Origin: Gottfriedia sp049568075
GTDB lineage: Bacteria > Bacillota > Bacilli > Bacillales > Bacillaceae_G
Length of the DNA: 64,000 bases
NCBI GenBank assembly: GCA_049568075.1
Contig: CP144911.1
Reading direction: 5' to 3' (one strand)
Made by a program: the position numbers and the translations under genes. The notes beneath the pieces were generated by a model that saw nothing but the letters and a program-made list of their open reading frames with translations, had not been told where the DNA came from and searched no databases. Within the stretch, counting starts at the first letter, position 1. Each line of letters starts with the position of its first letter. Positions 26,057 through 35,370 of this stretch are shown piece after piece.

Positions 26057-27004
26057 GTGAAAGAAATGCCTCTACAAGTTGAAGTGAAATCAAAAAGTAA
26101 ACTAAAAATACTAAGCTTATCAAAGACGAGAAAACGATCAGATTATTTATGGGCGTATTGTATGATTGCACCAACAATGATTGGTTTAACTATTTTCTAT
26201 TTGTGGCCAATCATTCAAACGATTTACTTCAGTTTTACAGAATGGGGAGCATTTGGACAATATGAATGGACAGGATTAGACAATTATAGACGAATGCTAG
26301 AAGATTCTAACCTATTACAGTCGTTTAAAAACACAGGCATTTATATCGTTTTTACGGTTCCGATTGGTATTTTTTTATCGATTCTTATAGCAGTCCTCTT
26401 AAACCAAAAAATTAAGGGAAAATCTGTTTATCGCACCTTGTATTTTTTACCTGTTATTACCATGCCAGCAGCAATCGCTATGGTTTGGAGATGGTTATAT
26501 AATTCTGATTATGGGCTCCTAAATTATCTTTTATCCATCTTTGGAATAAAAGGTCCACAATGGGTAAGTGATCCAAAAATTGCACTGTATTCAATTATTG
26601 TAGTAGCAATTTGGAGTGGACTTGGTTACAACATGGTTATTTTTCTTTCAGGACTACAAGGGATTCCAAGATCATATTACGAAGCAGCGGAGATAGATGG
26701 TGCAGGGCCAATCAAGGTCTTCTTTAAAATAACACTACCGTTACTTTCCCCGATTATATTCTTCGTTACAATCATGTCCTTTATTGGAGCGTTCCAAGTG
26801 TTTGATTTAATTTTTATGATGATTGGCAAAAGCAGTACAGCACTCGAAAATACTCAATCAATTGTGTACTTATTTTATCAGCATGCATTCGTGTTAAATG
26901 ATAAAGGTTATGCTGCTGCAATTGCAGTTTTACTACTAATCATTATTTTAATCATTACAGCAATTCAAATGGTTTTACAAAAGAAATGGGTTCATTATGA
27001 TTGA
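26057..27004 (+). CDS. ABC sugar permease, MalF/UgpA type
   Basis: A 315-residue inner-membrane permease of CUT1 type with six predicted TMs, the first after a cytoplasmic tail (YLWAYCMIAPTMIGLTIFY). The cytoplasmic EAA loop is clear: EAAEIDGAGPIKVFFKITLP. GTG 26057 has AAAGGAG 8 nt upstream; the GTG at 26048 overlaps that site and is unlikely. It pairs with the next permease to form the channel. No ATPase gene is nearby, so a shared MsmX-like ATPase is inferred. Confidence 0.92.
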   Translation: MKEMPLQVEVKSKSKLKILSLSKTRKRSDYLWAYCMIAPTMIGLTIFYLWPIIQTIYFSFTEWGAFGQYEWTGLDNYRRMLEDSNLLQSFKNTGIYIVFTVPIGIFLSILIAVLLNQKIKGKSVYRTLYFLPVITMPAAIAMVWRWLYNSDYGLLNYLLSIFGIKGPQWVSDPKIALYSIIVVAIWSGLGYNMVIFLSGLQGIPRSYYEAAEIDGAGPIKVFFKITLPLLSPIIFFVTIMSFIGAFQVFDLIFMMIGKSSTALENTQSIVYLFYQHAFVLNDKGYAAAIAVLLLIIILIITAIQMVLQKKWVHYD

Positions 27005-27018
27005 AGGAGGAGTAACCA

Positions 27019-27852
27019 TTGGAGAAAGCAAGATACCAGATCACAAGTAAAACAATCTTAATTCATTTAATCCTAATTGTCGGCGCCTTGGCGATGGTCT
27101 TCCCTTTTATATGGATGTTACTAACTTCATTAAAAACTTATGCTGAGTCGATTCATGTTCCACCTGTTATTGTTCCAACGCACTTTCAATGGGTGAATTA
27201 TAAAGATGTTTTTGATTTACTACCATTCTTTAAATTTATGTTTAATACGCTAATCATTACAGTGATTCGCACGATTGGACAATTATTATTTTGTTCTTTA
27301 GCCGCGTATGCATTTGCAAGAATCGAATTTCCGGGAAGAAACATTCTTTTTTTAATCGCATTATCAGTGTTAATGGTACCTGGGCAAGTCTTTTTATTGC
27401 CACAATATATGATCATGGTGAAATTAGGGTGGTTAAACACTTTACAAGCGGTAGTCGTTCCAGGTTTATTTAGCGCATTTGGTACATTCCTTTTAAGACA
27501 ATTTTTTATGGGGTTACCAAAGGAATTAGAAGAAGCAGCTAGATTAGATGGCTGTAATCATTTCCAAATTTACTGGAAAATCATGCTTCCTTTAGCAAAG
27601 CCAGGTTTAGTTGCTTTAGGTATATTTACAACGCTTTGGAGCTGGAATGAATTAATGTGGCCAATGATTGTTAATAGCTCACCAGAATCAATGACGTTGT
27701 CTGTCGGTTTGTCATCATTACAAGGACAATATTTAACCAACTATCCAGTTTTAATGGCAGGATCATTTTTAGCCATTTTACCAATGCTTATTTTATTTAT
27801 GATCTTACAAAAACAATTTATTGAAGGTATTGCAGTTACAGGAAGTAAATAA
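27019..27852 (+). CDS. ABC sugar permease, MalG/UgpE type
   Basis: A 277-residue CUT1 permease with six predicted TMs and the EAA loop EAARLDGCNHFQIYWKIMLP. It starts at TTG 27019 with GAAGGAGGAG about 6 nt upstream and lies 14 nt after the first permease. With the binding protein it forms the importer of the amino-sugar cluster. The substrate assignment is by context only. Confidence 0.92.
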   Translation: MEKARYQITSKTILIHLILIVGALAMVFPFIWMLLTSLKTYAESIHVPPVIVPTHFQWVNYKDVFDLLPFFKFMFNTLIITVIRTIGQLLFCSLAAYAFARIEFPGRNILFLIALSVLMVPGQVFLLPQYMIMVKLGWLNTLQAVVVPGLFSAFGTFLLRQFFMGLPKELEEAARLDGCNHFQIYWKIMLPLAKPGLVALGIFTTLWSWNELMWPMIVNSSPESMTLSVGLSSLQGQYLTNYPVLMAGSFLAILPMLILFMILQKQFIEGIAVTGSK

Positions 27853-27882
27853 AAATCTTACAATGCTTGGAGGAAACTAATT

Positions 27883-29145
27883 ATGAAAGCAGCTTTAATA
27901 GGCGCGGGAAGTAGAGGATTTTATGCATACGGATCATATGCTTTACAGTATCCACACGAAATTCAATTCATTGCTGTAGCGGAACCAAATAAAGAAAAAA
28001 GAGAAAAGTTCGCGGAAGCTCACAATATCCCTGAAAATATGAGATTTGAAGACTGGACTGAGCTATTAGAAAAAGAACAGCTATGTGAGGCCCTATTAAT
28101 TTGTAGTCCAGATCGGAACCATTATAAGCCCGTTATGAAGGCAATTGAAAAAGGTTATAGTATTTTATTAGAAAAACCGATGTCACCAGAACCAATTGAG
28201 ACGTTAGAAATAGCGGAAGCGGCAGAAAAGCATAATACATTATTAACAGTTTGTCATGTTATGAGATATGCGCCATTTTATCAAGCATTAAAAGAAGTTG
28301 TTGATCGTAAAGTAATCGGTGACATCGTATCGATCCAGTGGAATGAGAATGTAGGTTACTTTCATCAAGCTCATAGTTTTGTACGTGGTAACTGGAGCAA
28401 TTCGTCTGAATCTAGCTCAATGCTCTTACAAAAAAGCTGCCACGATATGGATATGCTTGCGTGGCTAATTGGTACAGAGTGCAAGAGTGTATCTTCATAT
28501 GGAAGTTTAACTTACTTTAAAAAAGAAAACGCACCAGAAGGTTCAACACATCGCTGTTTGGATGGTTGTAAGGTAGAAAAGGAATGTCCTTATTCAGCAG
28601 CTAAATGGTATTTACACGACCGTGATGTTTGGCCAGCAAATGTTATTTCAGCAAGTTCAAGTCTTGATAGTAGACTTAAGGCAATTCAAGAGGGACCATA
28701 TGGTCGCTGCGTGTATCACTGTGACAATGATGTTGTTGACCATCAAGTAGTCAATTTATTATTTGAAAATGACGTAACAGTTGCATTTACGATGACAGCA
28801 TTTACAAATGAAACATTCCGCAACTTCAAAATTATGGGAACAAAAGGCGAAATAATTGGAAATGATGCTAAAAATGAAATTGAAATTAATTATTTTTCAG
28901 GTAAGAAAGAGTTAATTAAGCCATCAACTGTAGATGGTGGGCATATGGGAGCCGACACAAGTATTATGGCTGATTTTATTCAACGTGTTACTAAGAAGGA
29001 CAAAGGCAGCTTAACATCAGCTATCGTATCAGCTAAAAGTCATATGATCGCTTATGCTGCAGAAGAATCAAGAGTTTCAGGAACAATGATTTCACTAGAT
29101 GATTATGAGAAAAAATTAAGAATGACAGAAGAGAGAGTTTTGTAG
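27883..29145 (+). CDS. Gfo/Idh/MocA-family protein with a conserved cysteine cluster
   Basis: A 420-residue NAD(P)-dependent oxidoreductase-fold protein. The N-terminal Rossmann domain starts LIGAGSRG. The catalytic lysine motif EKP (K98) and the CHDMD motif (H187, D190) of this superfamily are kept. An extra region carries C225, C229, C235 (HRCLDGCK, ECPYSAA) and C276, C280 (GRCVYHCDND), which could bind a metal. It is the fourth gene of the ABC operon. The superfamily includes sugar dehydrogenases and NAD-dependent glycosidases such as GH109 alpha-N-acetylgalactosaminidase. Because the cluster lacks any classical glycosidase, a redox-assisted glycosidase or epimerase role is possible but unproven. 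Confidence 0.85.
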   Translation: MKAALIGAGSRGFYAYGSYALQYPHEIQFIAVAEPNKEKREKFAEAHNIPENMRFEDWTELLEKEQLCEALLICSPDRNHYKPVMKAIEKGYSILLEKPMSPEPIETLEIAEAAEKHNTLLTVCHVMRYAPFYQALKEVVDRKVIGDIVSIQWNENVGYFHQAHSFVRGNWSNSSESSSMLLQKSCHDMDMLAWLIGTECKSVSSYGSLTYFKKENAPEGSTHRCLDGCKVEKECPYSAAKWYLHDRDVWPANVISASSSLDSRLKAIQEGPYGRCVYHCDNDVVDHQVVNLLFENDVTVAFTMTAFTNETFRNFKIMGTKGEIIGNDAKNEIEINYFSGKKELIKPSTVDGGHMGADTSIMADFIQRVTKKDKGSLTSAIVSAKSHMIAYAAEESRVSGTMISLDDYEKKLRMTEERVL

Positions 29146-29207
29146 TAAATTCCGTTGCGACATAAGGTGGTATCTTTTTCAATATTATGTATAATAGATG
29201 TATATTA

Positions 29208-29230
29208 AACTGGTTATGACAAAGATACCA
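29208..29230 (+). promoter_or_regulatory. GntR operator O4 upstream of the regulator gene
   Basis: AACTGGTTATGAC at 29208-29220 matches the left part of O1. It is followed by AAAGATACCA, which forms a wide inverted repeat with TGGTATCTTT at 29168-29177. A TATAAT (29190-29195) lies between. This places the site over the start of the regulator transcript and suggests autoregulation. Confidence 0.5.
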
Positions 29231-29245
29231 CTAAAGGAGCTAATC

Positions 29246-29965
29246 ATGGTAGAAAAGGATTCCCGACTTCCTCTTTATTATCAATTAATGGATATTTTAT
29301 TAGAAAAAATCGAATCAAGTGAACTTGCTGAAAACGATCAGCTACCATCTGAACGAGAATTATGTGACACGTATAAAGTTAGCCGTACAACGGTAAGACA
29401 GACGATGCAAGAGCTTGAAAAACAAGGCTATATTTATAAAGTTCATGGCAAGGGGACATATGTTTCTCCAAGAACGTATAACCAAAGTCTTGTAAAATTC
29501 TATAGTTTTACGGAAGAAATGAAAAAAGCGGGGAAAATCCCAACGACAACGGTCGTTTCTTTTGAAAAAATCAATTGTGACAGTAAAGTAGCAAAGGTCA
29601 TGGATCTATCGGTAGAAGAAGAGGTATTTAAGATTGTTCGGTTAAGACTTGCAGAGCAGGAACCGATGTTATACGAAACCTCTTATGTACCTGTAAAGGA
29701 CTTTAAAAATCTTTCGAGTGAAGAATTGCAACATACGCCGATGTATGAAATCTTCAGAACTCAATACAATGTGAATATTTCCAGCGCTTTAGAAAGCTTT
29801 ATGGCTGTTAGTGCAAATAAAGTGGAGTCAGAAATGTTAAACATAATCGAAGGTGCACCATGTCTAATGCTTAAACGAGTAACTTACGATCAAAGCAAAG
29901 TAATTGAATATACAATCTCTATTGCAAGAGGGGATAAATTTACTTATACAGTAGAGCTGAAATAG
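29246..29965 (+). CDS. GntR-family (HutC subfamily) transcriptional regulator of the amino-sugar cluster
   Basis: A 239-residue regulator. The N-terminal winged helix (about 5-72) shows LYYQLMDILLEKI, LPSERELCDTYKVSRTTVRQ and YKVHGKGTYV. The C-terminal UTRA ligand domain spans about 95-235. DasR, NagR and YvoA, which sense amino-sugar phosphates, have this plan. ATG 29246 follows AAAGGAG at 6 nt; the upstream in-frame ATG would start inside operator O4. It lies between the transport and catabolic units, each with related operators, so it is the likely repressor of both. Confidence 0.9.
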   Translation: MVEKDSRLPLYYQLMDILLEKIESSELAENDQLPSERELCDTYKVSRTTVRQTMQELEKQGYIYKVHGKGTYVSPRTYNQSLVKFYSFTEEMKKAGKIPTTTVVSFEKINCDSKVAKVMDLSVEEEVFKIVRLRLAEQEPMLYETSYVPVKDFKNLSSEELQHTPMYEIFRTQYNVNISSALESFMAVSANKVESEMLNIIEGAPCLMLKRVTYDQSKVIEYTISIARGDKFTYTVELK

Positions 29966-29984
29966 ACACTTCAGGCTGGCCGCC

Positions 29985-30028
29985 AAAGCTGGCTGGCAAA
30001 GTCTGAAAACCAGCTTTTATGGTTTTTT
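29985..30028 (+). terminator. Terminator after the GntR gene
   Basis: The stem AAAGCTGG/CCAGCTTT (29985-29992 with 30010-30017) is followed after TATGG by six T. GGCTGGC repeats nearby allow an alternative pairing. Confidence 0.65.
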
Positions 30029-30067
30029 CTACACCTAAAAATAGATACAGAAGTATCTATTTAATCC

Positions 30068-30089
30068 AACTGGTAATGATGACATTAAC
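30068..30089 (+). promoter_or_regulatory. GntR operator O3 before the catabolic operon
   Basis: AACTGGTAATG then ATGACATTAAC (30068-30089): the same AACTGGTAATG left part as O1 and a symmetric TAATG-N4-CATTA core. It lies 24 nt before the agaS start, just ahead of the ribosome binding site. Confidence 0.6.
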
Positions 30090-30112
30090 AGTTAAAAATA
30101 GGAGGAAATAGT

Positions 30113-31324
30113 ATGGAGCTATTAAAATCGAGTGAATATGAAAGAATGAATGTTGGCGCGGGCCATACAGCAAAAGAAATAGCCCAGCAACCTAGATTAT
30201 GGAACGAAACAAAGGATATTCTTTTATTTAATAGAGACCGAATTCTTACATTTTTAAAGAGCGTTAAAAATAAACACGATCAGCTACGAATTATTTTAAC
30301 TGGTGCGGGTACATCTGCATTTGTTGGTGACACAGTCCTTCCTTATTTAAAACAAACCGTTAACAACAAAAAAATAGTAGTAGAGAGTATTGCTACGACA
30401 AATATTGTGTCAAATCCATATTCTTATTTAAGCAAGGACCTTCCGACAATTATGATTTCATTTGCTCGTTCAGGAAATAGTCCAGAGAGCTTGGCTGCTA
30501 TTCATTTAGGAGAACAAGTTATAGATGATTTTTATGGAATCGTTTTTACATGTAACCAAGATGGGCTACTGGCTCAAAAGAAGAAAAATGATCACAATCA
30601 TTTAGTCATCTATATGCCAGAAGAAGCAAATGACCAAGGATTTGCAATGACGAGTAGTTTTACGACGATGCTTTTCTCAGCTTTACTTCTTTTCAATATT
30701 GATCAGATTCATACGTGGGAGAAGAAAGTTGATGAGCTTATACAAGCTGGCCATTCAATTATTAGCGGGAGCGAGCAAAGTATTAAACAGTTGGCGAATT
30801 CGTCTTTTCAAAAAGTAGTTTATTTAGGCTCAGGAGTTTTTGAAGGATTGGCACGAGAAGCATCATTAAAATTGTTGGAGTTAACAGGCGGGACAATACC
30901 TTCTACTTTTGATACTTCATTAGGTTTTAGACATGGCCCTAAGTCTATTTTAGATAAAGATACTGTTGTATTTGTATTTTTATCTTCTAACCCTTATACA
31001 AGACAGTACGATCTCGACATTTTAGAAGAGATTTACAAAGAAACCAATCGAGGGAAAGTAGTAGCAATTTCATCTTTAAAGGATCAGGTTGCTGAAGAAT
31101 ATAGTGATCTTTTCTATTATGTAGATCTTCCTAAAATTAATGAGGATATTTTTCTAACCTTCCCTTTTATCTTATACGCACAAACTTTTGCTATGTATAA
31201 ATCTATTAATCTCGGCTTTTCTCCAGATAACCCTTCTCCATTAGGAGTAGTTAACAGAGTTGTTAAAGGAGTTACGATTCACCCTTTTGCAAATGAGATG
31301 AAGAATGGAGGAGATTTATCTTGA
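30113..31324 (+). CDS. agaS: AgaS-like sugar isomerase/deaminase (double SIS domain)
   Basis: A 403-residue protein with two SIS domains (about 45-200 and 215-370). Sugar-binding features include TGAGTSAFVGD, SFARSGNSPES and SLGFRHGPKS. AgaS converts galactosamine-6-phosphate to tagatose-6-phosphate and ammonia. No NagB is present, and an aldolase of the tagatose-bisphosphate type follows, so the galactosamine branch fits better than glucosamine. ATG 30113 has GGAGG 7 nt upstream. The last codons overlap the aldolase start (TTGA). Regulated by operator O3. Confidence 0.9.
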   Translation: MELLKSSEYERMNVGAGHTAKEIAQQPRLWNETKDILLFNRDRILTFLKSVKNKHDQLRIILTGAGTSAFVGDTVLPYLKQTVNNKKIVVESIATTNIVSNPYSYLSKDLPTIMISFARSGNSPESLAAIHLGEQVIDDFYGIVFTCNQDGLLAQKKKNDHNHLVIYMPEEANDQGFAMTSSFTTMLFSALLLFNIDQIHTWEKKVDELIQAGHSIISGSEQSIKQLANSSFQKVVYLGSGVFEGLAREASLKLLELTGGTIPSTFDTSLGFRHGPKSILDKDTVVFVFLSSNPYTRQYDLDILEEIYKETNRGKVVAISSLKDQVAEEYSDLFYYVDLPKINEDIFLTFPFILYAQTFAMYKSINLGFSPDNPSPLGVVNRVVKGVTIHPFANEMKNGGDLS

Positions 31325-32172
31325 TTACATCAAGAAGTACGATTCTTTTAGATGCACAAACAAATGGCTACGCAGTTCCAGCATTTAATATTCATAACTT
31401 AGAAACAATGAAAACAGTTTTAGAAACAGCTCAGGAGCTGCGTTCACCGGTTTTGATTGCAGCTACACCAAGTACAGTTAGTTATATGGGGGAAGAGTTT
31501 CTAATTAGTATGATGGAAGCTGCAAAAAAAAGATACGATATTCCAATTTGTTTTCATTTAGATCACCATGAAAAAGTTAAGGATATTAAAACTTTAATTG
31601 ATAGTGGAATTCACTCAGTCATGATTGATGCTTCTCACCATGACTTTGAAGAAAATATTCGAATCGTGCGTGAAGTAGTCGATTATGCTTCTTCATTTGG
31701 AGTTTCTGTGGAGGCGGAGCTTGGCCGACTAAGTGGGGTAGAAGATGATCTTGAAGTGGATGAAAAGGATCAAATTTATACAAATCCAGCACAAGCTAAA
31801 GAATTTGTTTCAAGAACAGGAATTGACTCGTTAGCTGTTGCCATTGGAACGGCCCACGGTCTATATAAAGGAGAACCTAAATTAGATATTGAACGATTAA
31901 GTGCAATCCAAAGAGAAGTTGATATTCCGCTAGTTCTTCATGGAGCTTCGGGCTTACCAGATGAATTAGTACAAAAAACGATTAAAAATGGCATATGTAA
32001 AGTAAATATTGCTACTGAATTAAAAATAGCTTTTGCTAATGGGTTACGTGGTTACTTAAATGAACATCCAGATGCCAATGACCCTAGATATTATTTTAAA
32101 GATGCAGTAAGAGAAATGAAAATAGTCGTTACTGATAAAATTAAAATGTGCGGTAGTGTGAATCGGGGTTAG
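31321..32172 (+). CDS. kbaY: Class II tagatose-1,6-bisphosphate aldolase (KbaY/GatY-like)
   Basis: A 283-residue zinc aldolase that splits tagatose-1,6-bisphosphate into dihydroxyacetone phosphate and glyceraldehyde-3-phosphate. Visible motifs: AFNIHNLE at the N terminus, catalytic and metal residues in CFHLDHH (D81-H83), the EAELGRL loop, AIGTAHGLY and PLVLHGASGLP with metal histidines, and the phosphate loop CKVNIATEL. Length agrees with GatY/KbaY. The TTG start overlaps the agaS stop and has GGAGGAG 8 nt upstream. A fructose-bisphosphate aldolase role cannot be excluded by sequence, but the neighbours favour tagatose. Confidence 0.9.
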   Translation: MITSRSTILLDAQTNGYAVPAFNIHNLETMKTVLETAQELRSPVLIAATPSTVSYMGEEFLISMMEAAKKRYDIPICFHLDHHEKVKDIKTLIDSGIHSVMIDASHHDFEENIRIVREVVDYASSFGVSVEAELGRLSGVEDDLEVDEKDQIYTNPAQAKEFVSRTGIDSLAVAIGTAHGLYKGEPKLDIERLSAIQREVDIPLVLHGASGLPDELVQKTIKNGICKVNIATELKIAFANGLRGYLNEHPDANDPRYYFKDAVREMKIVVTDKIKMCGSVNRG

Positions 32173-32176
32173 AAAA

Positions 32177-33112
32177 ATGATTGCTACAATTACATTAAAC
32201 CCAGCTATTGATATTCGGTATAATCTTCCCGTCTTTCAATTAGATGGCGTAAATCGTGTTACAGCTATAGATAAAACAGCTGGTGGTAAAGGACTTAATG
32301 TTTCACGTGTATTATCTCAACTAGGGGCTAAGGTTACTTGTACCGGGTTTTTAGGTGGAAAAAGTGGCGAGTGGATAGCTGGTCAACTCCAAAATTACAA
32401 TTTAATTAATCGTTTTGTAGGAATAAAAGGAGAGACAAGATTTTGTATAGCAATTGAATCTAAAGAAGATCATACAGAAATTCTTGAACAAGGGCCAGCG
32501 ATATTGGAGAATGAAAGAGAAGAATTTTTGAAATATTTTGATACGATTCTAGAATCGAATAACTATATTGTAGGTTCTGGCAGCTTACCACATGGAATCA
32601 ACTCTGATTTTTATAGAGGCCTAATAGAAAAAACAAAACAAAAAGAGAAGTATTTTCTTTTAGATTCAAGTGGAGAATCACTAGCCCATGGCATAAAGGG
32701 TAAGCCTTTTTTAATTAAGCCGAACAGAGAAGAGTTTTGCAAGTTGATCGGGTTAAACCAATTATCAATAGAGGATATGATCTGGCACGCCCGAGAAATA
32801 TGCCAAAAGGGTACCCAATACGTTTTACTTTCTTTAGGAAAAGAAGGTGCTCTTTTAATTAGCAAAAGCATCACACTGCAGGCGGTTATTCCAACTTTGA
32901 CAGATGTGCACCAAGTTGGATCAGGAGATAGTATGCTTGCAGGCTTTGCCTTTGCTCATTCGAAAGGTTATTCAATTGAAGATATTTTAAAGTGGTCATG
33001 TGCCTGCGGAATATCTAATGCTGCCTCAGAGCGGACTGGATCAGTTGAATTAACAAAAGTTCAACATTATTTTAAGCTAATTAGGGTGAAGGAGTTAACA
33101 GGGGGTGATTAA
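32177..33112 (+). CDS. PfkB-family tagatose-6-phosphate kinase (LacC-like)
   Basis: A 311-residue ribokinase-fold enzyme. The N terminus IATITLNPAIDIRY and GGKGLNVSRVL mark the 1-phosphofructokinase/LacC group. The C-terminal PfkB signature is VGSGDSMLAGFAFA with the catalytic aspartate. The expected reaction is ATP-dependent phosphorylation of tagatose-6-phosphate, giving the substrate of the aldolase encoded just upstream. It starts 4 nt after the aldolase stop. Fructose-1-phosphate is an alternative substrate for this family. Confidence 0.88.
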   Translation: MIATITLNPAIDIRYNLPVFQLDGVNRVTAIDKTAGGKGLNVSRVLSQLGAKVTCTGFLGGKSGEWIAGQLQNYNLINRFVGIKGETRFCIAIESKEDHTEILEQGPAILENEREEFLKYFDTILESNNYIVGSGSLPHGINSDFYRGLIEKTKQKEKYFLLDSSGESLAHGIKGKPFLIKPNREEFCKLIGLNQLSIEDMIWHAREICQKGTQYVLLSLGKEGALLISKSITLQAVIPTLTDVHQVGSGDSMLAGFAFAHSKGYSIEDILKWSCACGISNAASERTGSVELTKVQHYFKLIRVKELTGGD

Positions 33113-33113
33113 G

Positions 33114-34046
33114 GTGGAAAATATAGTTTGTTTTGATATCGGGGGTACATTTATCAAATTTGGACTAATAAATCGTAATGGGCAAATCGTTTACAAAGAT
33201 AAAGTACCGACACCTAAAAGTAATATACAAAAGCTGCTTCCTGAACTTTTAGCTGAGAAAATAAAAAAGCTCCAAAATGATTTTTTAATAGCAGGAATCG
33301 GAATTTCCTCATGTGGTCTTGTAAATCATGAAACAGGTGAAATTTTATTCTCCAACAATATACCCGACTATTCAGGAATGAAGCTAGGCGAAATACTATT
33401 CAACTTATTTAAATTACCCGTTAGTGTAGAAAATGATGTGAAAAGTGCTTGCATCGGTGAAATGTGGAAAGGTGCAATTCAAGGGAAGAAAGATGTAGTT
33501 TTTCTGACATTAGGAACAGGTATTGGAAGCACCATTATCATTGATGGGAAGATTGTAAGCGGATCTCGTCATTTAGCTGGTGAACTAGGTCATATCGTCA
33601 TCATTAATAACGGACGTACTTGTGGTTGCGGACGGAGAGGATGCTTTGAAAGATACGCTGCTACTTCAGCCTTAGTAAGTGATTTTATTGATGAAAAGAA
33701 CAAAAATGGTGAGACTATGGAGAAAATCTCTGGAGAAGAAATCTTGGCTCTAGTAGAAGAAGGAGATTCAATTGCTACCGGCGTATATAAAAAGTTTATC
33801 TATTATATAAGCATTGGTCTATCAAATATAGTCCATCTTCTGAACCCAGAGGCAATTATTATCGGGGGAGGAATAGCTGAGCAAGGAGACCGATTTATTC
33901 AAGACATCAACTCTGAGATTAAAAAGGAAACCATGCCAATTTATCATCAAGAAACAATCGTATTTCCTTCGATTCTTGGGAATGATGCCGGGCTGTATGG
34001 AGCATGTTATTTAACTTTAAAAAAATTAAACTACTTACACGTATAA
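33114..34046 (+). CDS. ROK-family sugar kinase, probable N-acetylgalactosamine kinase
   Basis: A roughly 310-residue ROK kinase. The ATP-binding start is CFDIGGTFIKFGLI, and the zinc motif TCGCGRRGCFE with the preceding GELGH is intact. The end carries IIGGGIAEQGD. In a non-PTS importer system an internal kinase must make GalNAc-6-phosphate, and this is the only candidate here. GTG 33114 with GGGGG 8 nt upstream is preferred; GTG 33105, overlapping the previous gene, is also possible. Glucokinase or GlcNAc kinase activity is an alternative. Confidence 0.88.
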   Translation: MENIVCFDIGGTFIKFGLINRNGQIVYKDKVPTPKSNIQKLLPELLAEKIKKLQNDFLIAGIGISSCGLVNHETGEILFSNNIPDYSGMKLGEILFNLFKLPVSVENDVKSACIGEMWKGAIQGKKDVVFLTLGTGIGSTIIIDGKIVSGSRHLAGELGHIVIINNGRTCGCGRRGCFERYAATSALVSDFIDEKNKNGETMEKISGEEILALVEEGDSIATGVYKKFIYYISIGLSNIVHLLNPEAIIIGGGIAEQGDRFIQDINSEIKKETMPIYHQETIVFPSILGNDAGLYGACYLTLKKLNYLHV

Positions 34047-34135
34047 GTTTTAAGCAAACAGGCAGCATCCTATTTGGTGTTGCCTATTCTTCTTTAAGAA
34101 AAAGTATTCCTGCGAACAATAGAGGGGGAAGTTTT

Positions 34136-35287
34136 ATGAAAGCAATTAAGGTAGAAAAGGTATATACACCCGATAAAGTAATTGAAGCTGGCTATATACT
34201 GATTAATAACGGAAAAATAAATGGTGTAACAACGAATAAACCCACCTGTGAAATTTTGGATTATTCTAGTTTTGTAGCCATTCCAGGCATGATTGATTTA
34301 CATATTCATGGAATTGCTGGAAATGACACGATGGATGGTAGTATACAATCATTACAAGAAATGTCTATGTCGCTTGCACGTCATGGGGTTACGGGGTTTT
34401 TGCCAACTACACTGACTCATGATTTCGAAAAAATTAAAAAAGCTGTAATGACCGTAAGTGAGGCGATAGGACAGACAGAAGGAGCGGAGATCATTGGATC
34501 GTATGTTGAAGGCCCATATATTACAACTGAGCATCGTGGTGCTCATCCGGTCAAGTATATTCGTGAACTAAATACTGATGAGTTAATTGAACTCATAAAG
34601 GTTTCCAATAATACAGTTAAAGTGATCACAATAGCTCCAGAAAAAGAACATGCAAATGAAGCTATTAAATTGCTAACAGATAAAGGAATCCACGTGTCTA
34701 TAGGGCATACAAATGCAGACTATGACACAACGAATAAAGCAATTGAACATGGGGCAAGAATTTCTGTTCACACTTTTAACGGCATGAGAGGATTCAATCA
34801 TCGTGATCCTGGGTGTCTTGGTGCCCTTCTAACAAATGATCAATGTTATTGTGAATGTATAGCAGATTTACAGCATGTCCACCCGGGAGCAATTAAGCTG
34901 CTATACAAAGCAAAAGGAACAGAACGGATATTTTTAATAAGTGATTCAATGGCAGCTGCTGATTTACCAGATGGATATTATACGCTTGGTACATTAGATG
35001 TTAAAGTGGAAAATAAAATTGCTCGAACAGTAGAAACAGGCTCATTAGCTGGCAGCACGACTAATTTAATGGAGTGTTTAAAAAATGTAAAAGACGTTTT
35101 AGAGTTGCCTTTAGAAACTATTTTACCGATGGTCAGTCTTAATCAAGCAAAATTACTTAATATTGATTATGAAGTTGGAAGTATAGAATGTGGAAAAAAA
35201 GCAAATATCGTCTTAATTGATCGTCAGTTTAATGTTCAAGCTACTATTGTGAATGGAGTATTTGTATTTAGGAATGTCCATAAATAA
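34136..35287 (+). CDS. N-acetyl(galactos/glucos)amine-6-phosphate deacetylase (AgaA/NagA)
   Basis: A 383-residue amidohydrolase that removes acetate from amino-sugar 6-phosphates. Motifs: DLHIHGIAG, metal glutamate in VEGPYI, histidine ligands in SIGHTNADY and SVHTFNGMRGF, and catalytic aspartate in ISDSMAAA. ATG 34136 follows AGAGGGGGAA; a longer in-frame extension back to 34004 runs into the ROK gene and lacks family similarity. NagA and AgaA cannot be told apart by eye. With AgaS and the tagatose-type aldolase, a GalNAc-6-phosphate role is the best reading. Confidence 0.9.
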   Translation: MKAIKVEKVYTPDKVIEAGYILINNGKINGVTTNKPTCEILDYSSFVAIPGMIDLHIHGIAGNDTMDGSIQSLQEMSMSLARHGVTGFLPTTLTHDFEKIKKAVMTVSEAIGQTEGAEIIGSYVEGPYITTEHRGAHPVKYIRELNTDELIELIKVSNNTVKVITIAPEKEHANEAIKLLTDKGIHVSIGHTNADYDTTNKAIEHGARISVHTFNGMRGFNHRDPGCLGALLTNDQCYCECIADLQHVHPGAIKLLYKAKGTERIFLISDSMAAADLPDGYYTLGTLDVKVENKIARTVETGSLAGSTTNLMECLKNVKDVLELPLETILPMVSLNQAKLLNIDYEVGSIECGKKANIVLIDRQFNVQATIVNGVFVFRNVHK

Positions 35288-35370
35288 TATGAGGTTTCTG
35301 AATAAAGAAGAAATATTTTATAAAGGTAACAAATTGAAGTATGTATAGAAGAAATTAATAAATAATAAGG

